64,000 bases of DNA from NCBI RefSeq assembly GCF_900110505.1, contig NZ_FODZ01000002.1:57992-121991 (forward strand), written 5' to 3'. Both the position numbers and the translations under genes were made by a program. Position 1 is the first letter of the stretch; each line of letters opens with the position of its first letter. This DNA comes from Luteibacter sp. UNC138MFCol5.1. GTDB lineage: Bacteria; Pseudomonadota; Gammaproteobacteria; Xanthomonadales; Rhodanobacteraceae. Positions 53,078 through 62,118 of this stretch are shown here, piece by piece. Under the pieces are notes generated by a model. The model saw only the letters and a program-made list of their open reading frames with translations, was not told the origin of the DNA and ran no database searches.

Positions 53078-54277
53078 TCAGTTGAGCTCGGCGAAGAACT
53101 CGACGATGCGGGCCATGCCCTTGTCGAGCGCCTCGTCGGGGCAGGAATAGGAAATGCGCAGCGCGCGCGGCTCACCGAAGGCCGAACCCGGAACGCAGGC
53201 GACGCCCTTGGCATCGAGCAGCGCGGCGCAGAAGTCGACGTCGGACGTGATCTCGACGCCGCCGTGCTTCTTGCCGAAGGCCGCCGAGATGTCGGGGAAC
53301 GCGTAGAACGCGCCCTGCGGACGCGGGCAGACGACACCGGGAATCGACACGAGCGCGTCGTAGACGCGATCGCGCTTGGCCGCGAACTCGACGCACTTCG
53401 CCGCCGGGATGTCCTGCGGACCGGCCAGCGCGGCGACCGCCGCGGCGGTGACGACTTCCGGCAGGCTCGTGATGTGGTTCGAATTGAGCGTGGTCACCGC
53501 GAGCGCCACGGCTTCCGGCGCGGCGATGAAGCCCACGCGCCAGCCGGGCATGCCGTAGGTCTTCGACAGCGAGTCGACGAAGATCACGCGGTCCTTCAGT
53601 TCGGGGCGCACGTGCACGAAGTTGTGATAGCCGACACCGTCGAAGACCATCGTGTTGTAGATGTCGTCGGTGATGATCCAGGTATCGGGATACTTCGCGA
53701 TCACGTCGGCCAGCGCGGCGATCTCGTCGCGCGTGTACACCATGCCGGTGGGGTTCGACGGGTTGTTGAAGAGGAACACGCGCGGCTTGCGCTTCAGCGC
53801 GTCCTCGAGCTGCGCCGGCGTGAGCTTGTAGTGCTGCTCCGGCGGACACGGCAGGATGTTGATCTTCGCGCCGACGATCTCGGCGATGTCGAGGTAGCTC
53901 GTCCAGTACGGCGCCGGGAAGGCGATCTCGTCGCCCTCGTCGAGCAGGGCCTCGGCGAGGTTGTAGAGGATCTGCTTGGCGCCCACGCCGGTGCTGACGT
54001 TCGCGCGGCTGTAGCCCGTGAGGCCCAGCGCTTCGATGTGCGCGAGGAAGGCGTCGACCAGCGCGTCGGGGCCGCGGTTGCTGCCGTACTGGCCGGAATC
54101 CTTCGCCAGCGCCTCCCGGGCGGCGGCATACACGTGCTCGCCGGGGAGGAAGTTGGGCACGCCGATCGAGAAACTGACGATGTCGCGTCCTTCGGCCTTC
54201 AGGCGCTTGGCCTTCTCGGCGATGACCATGATCGCGCTGGGCTTGGCACGACCGATACGCTTGGCGAGCTGCGGCAT
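53078..54277 (-). CDS. Aspartate-type PLP aminotransferase (class I/II)
   Basis: This 399-residue fold-type I aminotransferase has FSIGVPNFLPGEHVYAA near the start, NNPSNPTGMVY, IITDDIYNTMVFDG, the PLP lysine in SLSKTYGMPGWRVG and the substrate Arg in LRISYSCPDE. It is probably an aspartate/prephenate-type aminotransferase. Linkage to mdh would fit production or use of oxaloacetate. The ATG is supported by CAGAGGAAACG. Specificity between aspartate and other amino acids cannot be assigned from sequence. Confidence 0.92.
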   Translation of the reverse strand: MPQLAKRIGRAKPSAIMVIAEKAKRLKAEGRDIVSFSIGVPNFLPGEHVYAAAREALAKDSGQYGSNRGPDALVDAFLAHIEALGLTGYSRANVSTGVGAKQILYNLAEALLDEGDEIAFPAPYWTSYLDIAEIVGAKINILPCPPEQHYKLTPAQLEDALKRKPRVFLFNNPSNPTGMVYTRDEIAALADVIAKYPDTWIITDDIYNTMVFDGVGYHNFVHVRPELKDRVIFVDSLSKTYGMPGWRVGFIAAPEAVALAVTTLNSNHITSLPEVVTAAAVAALAGPQDIPAAKCVEFAAKRDRVYDALVSIPGVVCPRPQGAFYAFPDISAAFGKKHGGVEITSDVDFCAALLDAKGVACVPGSAFGEPRALRISYSCPDEALDKGMARIVEFFAELN

Positions 54278-54358
54278 CGTTTCCTCTGACGGGGACAGGG
54301 CAAAGGCCGCCATTTTAACACGGCGAGCGAGGTACCTGCCGTGCCCAGGCAAGAGGGT

Positions 54359-54380
54359 GGGAGCCGATCGTATCGGCGAT
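54359..54380. repeat. 22-bp repeat, inverted copy of 50890-50911
   Basis: Identical to 50890-50911 in reverse orientation; reads GGGAGCCGATCGTATCGGCG on this strand. It resembles GTGGGAGC-type REPs of other gammaproteobacteria. It lies upstream of the aminotransferase and before the ppiB terminator. Confidence 0.7.
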
Positions 54381-54403
54381 CCCGCGGCAGCGGGCCCGGA
54401 CAC

Positions 54404-54431
54404 GAAAACGCCGCCCGGAGGCGGCGTTTTC
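54404..54431. terminator. Intrinsic terminator after ppiB
   Basis: The symmetrical stem AAAACGCCGCC / GGCGGCGTTTT has a CGGA loop, with the A run serving as the T run on the minus strand. It lies 18 bp after the ppiB stop. Confidence 0.88.
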
Positions 54432-54449
54432 GGATCGGGCCCGGACGGC

Positions 54450-54956
54450 TCAGCGCGCGTCCAGCACCGTGTTCCATTCCTTCACCTTCGCGGCCTGCTT
54501 CTCGAGCAGCGCGTCGACGTCGCCGGAGACTTCCACCTTCTCGATGGTGTCGTCCTGGCGGATCTTGTCGACGACCTTCTGGTCGTCCGGACCGACCACT
54601 TCACCGAAGACGCTGTGCTTGCCGTCGAGCCACGGCGTGGCGCCGTGCGTGATGAAGAACTGCGAGCCGTTGGTGCCCGGGCCCGCGTTGGCCATCGACA
54701 GGATGCCCGGCTTGTCGTGCTTGAGGCTGCTGTCGAACTCGTCGCCGAAGCGGTAGCCCGGACCGCCGCGGCCCGAACCCTCGGGGCAGCCGCCCTGGAT
54801 CATGAAGTCGGCGATGACGCGGTGGAACGACAGGCCGTCGTAGTAGCCACGCTTGGCCAGGTTGACGAAGTTGGCGACCGTCAGCGGGGTCTTGTCGTCG
54901 TGGAGGCGAAGGTGAATGTCGCCCTTGCTCGTCTTCATGGTGACGTTGATGGTCAT
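54450..54956 (-). CDS. ppiB: Cytoplasmic cyclophilin-type peptidyl-prolyl isomerase
   Basis: This 168-residue cyclophilin has no signal peptide. Catalytic and binding residues lie in [39 protein letters not shown] and [13 protein letters not shown]. It speeds cis-trans isomerisation at proline during folding. It stands alone with its own terminator. Length and residues are normal for PpiB. Confidence 0.95.
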   Translation of the reverse strand: MTINVTMKTSKGDIHLRLHDDKTPLTVANFVNLAKRGYYDGLSFHRVIADFMIQGGCPEGSGRGGPGYRFGDEFDSSLKHDKPGILSMANAGPGTNGSQFFITHGATPWLDGKHSVFGEVVGPDDQKVVDKIRQDDTIEKVEVSGDVDALLEKQAAKVKEWNTVLDAR

Positions 54957-55080
54957 CGCGATTCCTGTAACTCGTTGAAATGCGGAACGATCGCACGGCG
55001 CGACCGGTCCGGAGGGGCTGCAAGGCTACCGAAGATGGCGCCCGTTCCCCAAGAGTTCAAGCGAGAAGACGTGACGACCG

Positions 55081-56925
55081 TCAACGCACGGGCAACCCGA
55101 GCGCCGCCGGTGTGAGCGCGCCCGGGCCACGCGGGCGGGCATCCCGCACCGCGGCGTCCTCGGGCAGCGGCCGGCCTTCCGCGAGATGCGCCCAGGCCCG
55201 ATCCAGCGCCGCATAGCCGAAAGGCAGCAGCGGCGTGTGCCGGTCGCCGAAATCGGGAAACGCGAGGAAGGCGTCGAAGTGCTGCGCGTACGGCACCTTC
55301 CAGTACACGGGCGAGCGGCCCGAGGCGCGCAGCCACGCCACATACGGATCGGAGCTGAAGGCCACCGGGATCAGGCCGTCCTGGGCGCCGTGCACCACGA
55401 ACACCGGCAGCCCCGCGCGCGGCAACGCCGCGGCCGTGGCAGCCACCCCCGCGTGGAGCGCGCGGACCTCGTCGCCCTGCCCCGTCCACAGCGCGCCGAG
55501 GCACAGGTTGCCCGGCAGCGTCGGATCGAGCGAGACGTCGGTGCCGCCCGCCAGGAGTACGCCGGCCCCGGGCGGCACGCCCGAACCGTCCGCCCACCAG
55601 GCGGCCCGGACCACGGCGTCCGCGGGGGCCGCGACGCCCGCCGTGTGCTGGGCCCGATAGGAAAAACCGCAGGGCATGCCGTCGGCCGGCCGCCGCAGGT
55701 AGGCGCTGGCATAGGCCGCGGTGACCGCGCGCCAGAGATCGAGCGACGTCGACGACGCGCCGACCTTCAGCGCGTCGTCCTGCCAGCCGGAGGCCCGCAG
55801 CATCGCGAGCGCCTCGGAGGCCTGAGCGGCGGGGGTATTCCCAATGAGCCGGCCATGCGCTCGCAGCGACGCGCAGCGGATCGCCCAGGCGGGCGGCGCG
55901 GCGTGCGCGACGCGGGCGAACGGCAGGCCGTCGAATTCGGGGGCCGCCAGCGCGCACGGCAGGAGGAGCGCGGCCTCGGTGGCGTAGTCGTAGAACGGAC
56001 GGCCGCGGCCCTCGACGTGGATGTTCGGCTCGAGCGCGACCACCGCGGCGAGGATGCCGTCCTCGTCGTCGCCGGCCGCGCGCAGTACCGCGCCGCCGCC
56101 GTTCGACAGGCCGGTCGCGATGATGCGGGTGTTGTTCGCCGTGAACGGCGCTTCGGCGGGAAACGCGCGATCGAGCATCGCGAGGCCGAAGCGCGCCGCC
56201 TGCAGGACATGCCGGCCCCAGTCGGCTTCCGGGTTGTCGCCCGAATGCGCGTGCTTCACCGCGATGCCGGCGTCCGGGGCGAGCCCCTTCGGCTCGAATT
56301 CCAGGGGCGCGGTTCCCGCCTTCGCGCGCGTGCCGTCGAGCGCCACGCCACTGCCGTCCACCGGATCGAAATAACCCGCGCCGGTGCCCTTGTCGGTGTA
56401 TGCCACCGCGCAGCCGCGCGGCAGGCCCCATGCACCCGCGAGGGCGATCGGCCCATAGATGCCACGCGAACCCGACGACGCGGTGACGACGAGGCAGCGC
56501 TTCGCCCGGTCGAAATCGTCGGGCACCTGGAGCAGCACGCGATGCGGCGCATGGGCGCCCGGCAACGTCGCGAACGCGGTGAATTCGCGGCCGGGGACGT
56601 CGGGTACGCCGCCATAGACCGTGCCGAAGCCGCCGAGCGGGCCGAGGTCCGCGATGCCCTTCCAGCTCGCCTGGATCGCGCGGCGCCGCAGTTCCGCCGG
56701 CGTCGGCGACGCCGGCTGCGCGAACGCCGTGGTGGTGCCGGCCAGACCGCGCAATCCGAGGCCCGCGCTCAGCAGGTCGTCGCCGTGGCGATGCTCGGTG
56801 ATGCGGACGTCGCCGAAGCGATCGGGTGCGGACATGGAGCCTTTCCTCGTGGCGGGCGCCGTCGCGCAGGAGAGGACACCGAGGGAAGCGGCGGCGATGA
56901 CGGCCAGGGGGAAGATGCGTGACAT
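55081..56925 (-). CDS. 3-hydroxybutyrate-oligomer hydrolase-like protein
   Basis: This 614-residue protein has a lipoprotein-like signal (MSRIFPLAVIAAASLGVLSC) and matches the D-(-)-3-hydroxybutyrate oligomer hydrolase family: SGSRGIYGPIALAGAWGLPRGCAVAYTDKGTGAGYFD, HAHSGDNPEADWG and lipase-box-type IIATGLSNGGGAVLRA. Such enzymes split oligomers of 3-hydroxybutyrate, released by PHB depolymerases, into monomers. A secreted or periplasmic anchoring signal fits external PHB use. A true PHB depolymerase gene lies 4 kb away. No phaC or phaA genes are in the window. Confidence 0.88.
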   Translation of the reverse strand: MSRIFPLAVIAAASLGVLSCATAPATRKGSMSAPDRFGDVRITEHRHGDDLLSAGLGLRGLAGTTTAFAQPASPTPAELRRRAIQASWKGIADLGPLGGFGTVYGGVPDVPGREFTAFATLPGAHAPHRVLLQVPDDFDRAKRCLVVTASSGSRGIYGPIALAGAWGLPRGCAVAYTDKGTGAGYFDPVDGSGVALDGTRAKAGTAPLEFEPKGLAPDAGIAVKHAHSGDNPEADWGRHVLQAARFGLAMLDRAFPAEAPFTANNTRIIATGLSNGGGAVLRAAGDDEDGILAAVVALEPNIHVEGRGRPFYDYATEAALLLPCALAAPEFDGLPFARVAHAAPPAWAIRCASLRAHGRLIGNTPAAQASEALAMLRASGWQDDALKVGASSTSLDLWRAVTAAYASAYLRRPADGMPCGFSYRAQHTAGVAAPADAVVRAAWWADGSGVPPGAGVLLAGGTDVSLDPTLPGNLCLGALWTGQGDEVRALHAGVAATAAALPRAGLPVFVVHGAQDGLIPVAFSSDPYVAWLRASGRSPVYWKVPYAQHFDAFLAFPDFGDRHTPLLPFGYAALDRAWAHLAEGRPLPEDAAVRDARPRGPGALTPAALGLPVR

Positions 56926-57018
56926 CGGGCCACGATAGCAAGCGCGCGGCGTCGCGCCATCGTACGAAAGGGCAGGCGCACTCGACGCGGACGCGTTACG
57001 CCGTTACCGTCTCGCCCG

Positions 57019-57672
57019 ATGACCCGCATCCTCGTCGCCGACGACCATCCCCTGTTCCGTGCCGCGCTTCGCCAGGCCGCCTCCGCCGCCGTGCCCGATG
57101 CGTCGGTCGCCGACGTCGCCGATCTCGACGCGATGCTCGCCTTCCTCGCGGCGGAACCGGATACCGACCTCGTGCTGCTCGACCTGCGCATGCCGGGCAG
57201 CCGTGGCCTTTCCGGCCTCGCCGCCCTGCGCGGGCAGTATCCGGGTGTCGCGGTACTGGTCGTGTCCGCGCACGACGAGCCCTCCGTCGTGAAGCGCGTG
57301 ATCGCGCACGGCGCCGCCGGTTTCCTGCCCAAGAGCGCCGATCCCGCGACCATCGCCGACGCGGTGCGCGCCGTGCTCACGGATGGCGAGTGGCTTCCGC
57401 CCGAGCTGGCCCGCGCGGTCGCCGCGCTGCCCGCGGATGCCGGCGATACCGCGCTCGCCGCGCGACTGGCGCGCCTCACCGAACAGCAGTTCCGCGTGCT
57501 GTCGATGCTCGCCGAAGGGCTGCTCAACAAGCAGATCGCCGACCGGCTGAACGTGCAGGAGCGCACCGTGAAAGCGCACGTCACCGCGATATTCGAGAAG
57601 CTCGAGGTGCGCAACCGCACCCAGGCCGGCGTGCTGCTGCGCTCGCTCGATCTGGCCGACAGCGGCCCCTGA
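57019..57672 (+). CDS. crbR: NarL/LuxR-type response regulator (CrbR-like)
   Basis: This 217-residue two-component regulator has an N-terminal receiver with acidic pair ADDHPLFR, phospho-acceptor Asp in LVLLDLRMPGSRGLSG, and Lys in GFLPKSADPATI. A C-terminal LuxR-type HTH follows (LTEQQFRVLSMLAEGLLNKQIADRLNVQERTVKAHVTAIFEKL). Its gene converges with the SLC5-type hybrid kinase gene; the stops are 2 bp apart. This pair matches the CrbS/CrbR system, which in Vibrio and Pseudomonas activates acetyl-CoA synthetase (acs). No acs gene is in the window. Confidence 0.88.
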   Translation: MTRILVADDHPLFRAALRQAASAAVPDASVADVADLDAMLAFLAAEPDTDLVLLDLRMPGSRGLSGLAALRGQYPGVAVLVVSAHDEPSVVKRVIAHGAAGFLPKSADPATIADAVRAVLTDGEWLPPELARAVAALPADAGDTALAARLARLTEQQFRVLSMLAEGLLNKQIADRLNVQERTVKAHVTAIFEKLEVRNRTQAGVLLRSLDLADSGP

Positions 57673-57674
57673 CG

Positions 57675-60600
57675 TCAGCCGGATGCCGCGACGGGCCGTG
57701 GCGCAAGGCGCTGCATGGCCTGGCGCATCGCCAGTGGCTTGAGCGGCTTGTAGAGCACCGTGCCGCCGGCGTCCTGCAGCCGCGTGCGCAGATCGACGTC
57801 GCGGTCCGCCGTGACGAACACCGTGGCCACGTCGCCGAAGCGCTCGCGCAGGACGCGCAACGCGTCGAGCCCCGTGCGTCCCGCGTCGAGGTGGTAGTCG
57901 AGCACGAGCAGGTCGGGCGGCGACGCGTCGTCCTCGGGAGCGCGCAGCGCGTCCACGGTCCAGCCGAAGCCGCGCAACAGGCTGGCCGTGGCGGCCAGTG
58001 CCACGGGATCGTTGTCGACGACGACCGCGTGCCCGGCAGGCAACGCGCCGGCCGCCGCGACCGCCGCCGGTTCGCTCGCGCCGCGGGGCGCGAGCGGTGC
58101 CGAGACCTCGAACACGCTGCCCGTGCCCGGCCAGGAGCGCAGGCCCAGCCGGTGATCGAGCAGCGTCGCGGTGCGCTCCGCGATCGCGAGGCCGAGACCC
58201 AGCCCCTGCCCCACCGCGGCCTCGCCACGACGGAAGGCCTCGAAGATGGATGCGCGGTCGTTCTCCGCGATGCCCGGCCCGGTATCCCACACTTCGATGC
58301 GCACGGCGCCGCCCACCCGTCGGCAACCGAGCACGACGCGACCGCCGCCGGCGTAGCGCAGCGCGTTGGCGAGGAAGTTCTGCACGATGCGGCGAAGCAG
58401 CTGCGGATCGGTGCGGACCCATGCGCGCGTCGGCACGCAGTCGAAGCGGATGCCGCGCTCCGCGGCGAGCGCGCGGCTTTCCGCCGCGAGCGGCCCGACG
58501 ATGTCCGCGAGCGCCACGTCGACGACGCGCGGCGTCAGGCGGCCGCCCTCCAGTCGCGCGATGTCGAGCAGCCCGGCGAGCAGGTCTTCCGTCGCGGCCA
58601 GCGCGCCATCGAGGTGACGCGCCGTCTCCGCATCGCCATGGCCCGTGCGCAGCGCGTGCGCGAACAGCTGGGCCGCGTGCAGTGGCTGCAGCAGGTCGTG
58701 CGACACGGCGGTGAGGAAGTGGCTCTTCGCCTCGTTCGCCTGGCGCAGTTCCACCGTGCGCTCCGTCACGCGAAGTTCGAGCGTCTCGTTGGCGCGGATC
58801 AGCTCGTCCTCGGTCTCCCGAAACGACGTGACGTCGGTGAACGTGGCCACGTAGCCGCCGCCGGGCATCGGGTTGCCGCGGATCTCCACGACGGTGCCGT
58901 CCGGAAAACGCCGCTCCGCGAGGTGTGGCGACCCCGCGCGCATCAGCGCGAGGCGGCGCTCCACGCGCGAAGCGATCTCGCCCGGCCCGATCAGGCCCGC
59001 CGCCACGTTGTGACGGATGAGGTCGGCCGCCGGCCGGCCCACGCGCAGCATGTCCGGCGGATAGCCGAAGAGTTCCGCGTACGGCCGGTTCCACGCCACG
59101 AGCCGCAGCTCGGCGTCGACGACGCAGATGCCCTGGCTCATCGTCTCCAGGGCCGCCTCGAGCACGCGCTGGTTGAAGCGAAGGTCTTCGGTGGCCTCGT
59201 CGACGATGGCGGCCACGGTATCGAGTTCGTCCTGGCGCTGGCGATGCACCACCTGCAGGAGGAGCCGCGCGGAGCCCGCGCCGATCACGCCCGCCAGTTC
59301 GTGTTCCACCAGCGCGGCGAGCGCGCCGCCCGCGGCGCCCGTCGGCACCGCGTCGGCGAACAGCGCCGCCACGCGATCGGAGGGAAGGAAGCGCGCGGCG
59401 AGTGCCCGCAGGTCGCCCACGTCCACGCGCCCGAGCTCCGTCGCGGGCATCGCGACGCGGCCGTAACGCGACGGCGCGACCAGCGCGATCGTCGCGAGGT
59501 TCGCTCCGATGCCCAGCACCACGGCCCGCCCGAGGCGGCTCCAGTCGTCCAGTCCGAACAGGCGGTCGGGTGCCAGCCACGCGATGCCGAAGGGTCCCGC
59601 TTCCACCCATCCTGGCTCCGGTGTCACCAGCGCGGGCAGCACCACGTAAAGCCACACGAGCGTGCCCACCGCGAGCCCCGCGCCCACCGCGCGCGCACCC
59701 GTCCGCGGCCGGTACACCGCGAACAGCAATGTCGGCGCGAGGCCGGCGAGGGCCGAAAACGAGATCGCGCCGATGTCGGCCAGCGCGTCGTTGCCGGCGA
59801 GCATCCGGCTATAGGCCCAGGCCAGGAGGATGACGCCGAGAATCGCGACGCGACGCTGCGTGATGACCTCGCCGCGCAGGTCGCCCCGCTCGCCCCTGCC
59901 CCATCCGCCGCGCACGCGCACCGGCGCGATGAAATGGTTGACGACCATCAGGCTCAGCGCGAGCGTGGCGACGACGACCATGCTCGTCGCGGCCGAGAGG
60001 CCGCCGAGGAACGCGAACAGCGCGAGGCCGCCCTGCTCGCGCGACAGCGGCAACGCCAGCACGTAAAGATCGGACGGCACGCCCAGCGGCGCCAGCGTCG
60101 CGTCGCCGAGCCGCGCCAGCGGCAGGATCGGCAGCGAGATGAGCAGCATGTAGAGCGGGAACAGCCAGCGGGCCGTGGACACATGGCGCACGTCGCGGCA
60201 TTCCACCATGCCGGCGTGGAACTGGTGCGGCAGCGTGAACATGGCGAGCGCGCCGAGCAGGATCAGCGCGGGGAAGCCGCCGGCGTCGTGCGGCATCGCG
60301 GCCGCGCGCGCCACGGCCGCCGGATCCGGCGCCGCGCCGACGAGGAGGCTGCCGAGCGCGAGCATCGCCGCCAGCTTGAACAGCGACTCGAACGCCATCG
60401 CGAGCACGAGTCCACGGTTGTGCGCCATGGCGGAGGCACGACGCGTGCCGAACAGCATCGCGAACGCGGCCATGAGCAGCGCGATGTACAGCGCGCTGTC
60501 CTGCCAGGCGGGCGCCTCGGCGTCGCGGCCCTGCGCGAGCAGACCGTAGCTCATCGCCACCGCCTTCAGCTGCAGCGCGATGTACGGCACGATGCCGATG

Positions 60601-60965
60601 AGCATCACCACGGTGACCAGCGCAGCGAGGCCGCGGTGACGGCCGAGGCGCGCCGATATCAGGTCCGCGACGGAGCCGGCGTTGTAGTCGCGCGCCATGA
60701 CGACGAGGCGACGCAGGACACCGACCGCGAACACGTACATCAGGATCGCGCCGACGAACGTCGGCGGCAGCCACCAGCCCGAGCGGGACGCCTGGGTCAC
60801 CGTGCCGTAGAACGTCCACGAGGTGCAGTGGATCGCGAGCGAAAGCGCGTAGACGATCGCCCAGCGACGCTCCAGGAACGCGGGCCGCCGCTCGCCGAAC
60901 AGCGCCACGCCGAACAGCATGCACAGCCACAGCGCCGCGGCGAGGGTGACGAGCCAGGGATTCAC
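57675..60965 (-). CDS. crbS: SLC5-domain hybrid sensor histidine kinase (CrbS-like)
   Basis: This 1096-residue protein fuses a 12-13-helix sodium/solute-symporter-like domain (about 1-480, for example SLAIHCTSWTFYGTVTQASRSGWWLPPTFVG and YNAGSVADLISARLG) to a cytoplasmic kinase. The kinase part has a linker, a PAS domain near 600-720 (MSQGICVVDAELRLVAWNRPYAELFGYP), a HisKA domain (phospho-His in AVSHDLLQPLHAAQLFAHAL near 755), an HATPase (NFLANALRYAGGG, DTGPGIAEND) and a receiver (Asp in LLVLDYHLDAG near 1021). CrbS proteins sense acetate and control acetate assimilation. It converges with crbR, which is its likely partner. Confidence 0.92.
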   Translation of the reverse strand: MNPWLVTLAAALWLCMLFGVALFGERRPAFLERRWAIVYALSLAIHCTSWTFYGTVTQASRSGWWLPPTFVGAILMYVFAVGVLRRLVVMARDYNAGSVADLISARLGRHRGLAALVTVVMLIGIVPYIALQLKAVAMSYGLLAQGRDAEAPAWQDSALYIALLMAAFAMLFGTRRASAMAHNRGLVLAMAFESLFKLAAMLALGSLLVGAAPDPAAVARAAAMPHDAGGFPALILLGALAMFTLPHQFHAGMVECRDVRHVSTARWLFPLYMLLISLPILPLARLGDATLAPLGVPSDLYVLALPLSREQGGLALFAFLGGLSAATSMVVVATLALSLMVVNHFIAPVRVRGGWGRGERGDLRGEVITQRRVAILGVILLAWAYSRMLAGNDALADIGAISFSALAGLAPTLLFAVYRPRTGARAVGAGLAVGTLVWLYVVLPALVTPEPGWVEAGPFGIAWLAPDRLFGLDDWSRLGRAVVLGIGANLATIALVAPSRYGRVAMPATELGRVDVGDLRALAARFLPSDRVAALFADAVPTGAAGGALAALVEHELAGVIGAGSARLLLQVVHRQRQDELDTVAAIVDEATEDLRFNQRVLEAALETMSQGICVVDAELRLVAWNRPYAELFGYPPDMLRVGRPAADLIRHNVAAGLIGPGEIASRVERRLALMRAGSPHLAERRFPDGTVVEIRGNPMPGGGYVATFTDVTSFRETEDELIRANETLELRVTERTVELRQANEAKSHFLTAVSHDLLQPLHAAQLFAHALRTGHGDAETARHLDGALAATEDLLAGLLDIARLEGGRLTPRVVDVALADIVGPLAAESRALAAERGIRFDCVPTRAWVRTDPQLLRRIVQNFLANALRYAGGGRVVLGCRRVGGAVRIEVWDTGPGIAENDRASIFEAFRRGEAAVGQGLGLGLAIAERTATLLDHRLGLRSWPGTGSVFEVSAPLAPRGASEPAAVAAAGALPAGHAVVVDNDPVALAATASLLRGFGWTVDALRAPEDDASPPDLLVLDYHLDAGRTGLDALRVLRERFGDVATVFVTADRDVDLRTRLQDAGGTVLYKPLKPLAMRQAMQRLAPRPVAASG

Positions 60966-60981
60966 GGCGAAACCGGCTCAC

Positions 60982-61077
60982 GTAGGAGCGCGCCTTGCGC
61001 GCGACAGCTTCTCGCGATGGGGGAACAGATCCTGTCGCTTCTCGCGAAAAGCTGTCGCGCGCAGGGCGCGCTCCTAC
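60982..61077. repeat. GTAGGAGCGC-type palindromic repeat
   Basis: An inverted pair starts GTAGGAGCGCGCCTTGCGCG at 60982 and ends with its complement at 61077, nearly the same as the copy at 7155-7259. It lies between the crbS start and the depolymerase stop. Confidence 0.87.
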
Positions 61078-61086
61078 GGGGTGGCA

Positions 61087-62106
61087 TCAACGAATGGGAG
61101 GGAGGCCAAGACCATGCAACGCGTCGACCAGCCAGCGCAGCTGGACGCCGGCGCGCGTGTCGTAGTTCTCCCCCGAGTAGCCCCACCAGTCCCAGCATGC
61201 CTGCGGATTCAATGGCGCGAAGACCGCGCGGGTCTGAGGATACAGGACGGCCACGTCGTAGACGTCCGCCCAGCGGTTGAAACCGGCGTCTTCCACGAAG
61301 GCCTTGCCGACGAGGTCGACGTTCTGCTTGCAGCCATGCAGGGCCACCATCACGCCGCAGGGCTTGCCGGCGAGGCAGTCCGGCGGCAGGTAGACGAATC
61401 CCTTCGCGCCGAGGAACGCGTCCTTGCCGTCCGCCTTGTACGCGTCCTGGTCGAACTCGCGCAGCTCGCCCTTCGCCGTGCCCGCGACCTTCGCCGGTTT
61501 GCCGTAGAGCTGCGCGAAGATCTCCCCTGCCGCGTCGATGCCGCAATGGCCGAGGAACGGCGAGACCGACTTGCCGCAATCGTCACCGCTCGCGGCGATC
61601 GGCAGGTTGTGTGCGAACGCGCGCTTGCCGTCGTTCACCACCCGCATTCCCGCCAGCGCGGGCTCGACGGCCTTCAACGCGTCGTAGAAACCGGCCGACG
61701 CGTCGCCCACGACCGGCGCGACGAGCGCGTCCTGCGCGCCGTGCAGCGCGTATATCTTCGCCCCCGCCAGCTGCGCGAGCGGACCGATGTCGCCCCTGGC
61801 GGCCTTCGTCTTCGCCGCGGCGGCGAGCGCCTTCACGTCCGGCGGCGGCGTGCCCTTCATGCACGAACCGAGCGCGGTTTCGAGCTTGCCCGCCGCGCAC
61901 CCGTAGGGGCCACCGGCAATCAGCGCCGCGCCGTGGAACACCTCCGGATACGCGACCTGCGCCTGCGTCGCCATATAGGCGCCCGAGGACAATCCCGCCA
62001 CCGTGACGCGCGCGGGATCGAGCTTCAGGGCGGGCAGGCGCGCGGGAGCGTCGGCCGCCGACGCGGCACCGGCGCCGAGCGCGACGAGGAGCAGCAAGCG
62101 TTTCAT
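61087..62106 (-). CDS. Secreted PHB-depolymerase-family esterase
   Basis: This 339-residue precursor has a signal peptide MKRLLLLVALGAGAASA and an alpha/beta-hydrolase catalytic domain. The nucleophile motif is VTVAGLSSGAYMATQAQVAYPEVF, followed by IYALHGAQDALVAP, CGVMVALHGCKQN and AVLYPQTRAVFAPLNPQACWDWWGY. This is the PHB depolymerase family (COG3509 type). It would cut extracellular polyhydroxybutyrate or a similar polyester. No separate polymer-binding domain is visible. The TonB-dependent receptor gene ends 12 bp upstream on the same strand, so they are probably co-transcribed. Confidence 0.9.
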   Translation of the reverse strand: MKRLLLLVALGAGAASAADAPARLPALKLDPARVTVAGLSSGAYMATQAQVAYPEVFHGAALIAGGPYGCAAGKLETALGSCMKGTPPPDVKALAAAAKTKAARGDIGPLAQLAGAKIYALHGAQDALVAPVVGDASAGFYDALKAVEPALAGMRVVNDGKRAFAHNLPIAASGDDCGKSVSPFLGHCGIDAAGEIFAQLYGKPAKVAGTAKGELREFDQDAYKADGKDAFLGAKGFVYLPPDCLAGKPCGVMVALHGCKQNVDLVGKAFVEDAGFNRWADVYDVAVLYPQTRAVFAPLNPQACWDWWGYSGENYDTRAGVQLRWLVDALHGLGLPPIR

Positions 62107-62118
62107 CGGATTCCCCTC

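Noticed and set aside
54364-54376. CCGATCGTATCGG as a regulator operator
   Set aside because: It is part of a 22-bp element repeated in inverse at 50890 in an unrelated context, so a repeat family is more likely than an operator.
56919-61280. A 1453-codon open frame on the plus strand
   Set aside because: It lies opposite crbS and reads across crbR in another frame. The product is a low-complexity Arg/His/Glu-rich sequence, while crbS and crbR in the same DNA show full catalytic motifs.
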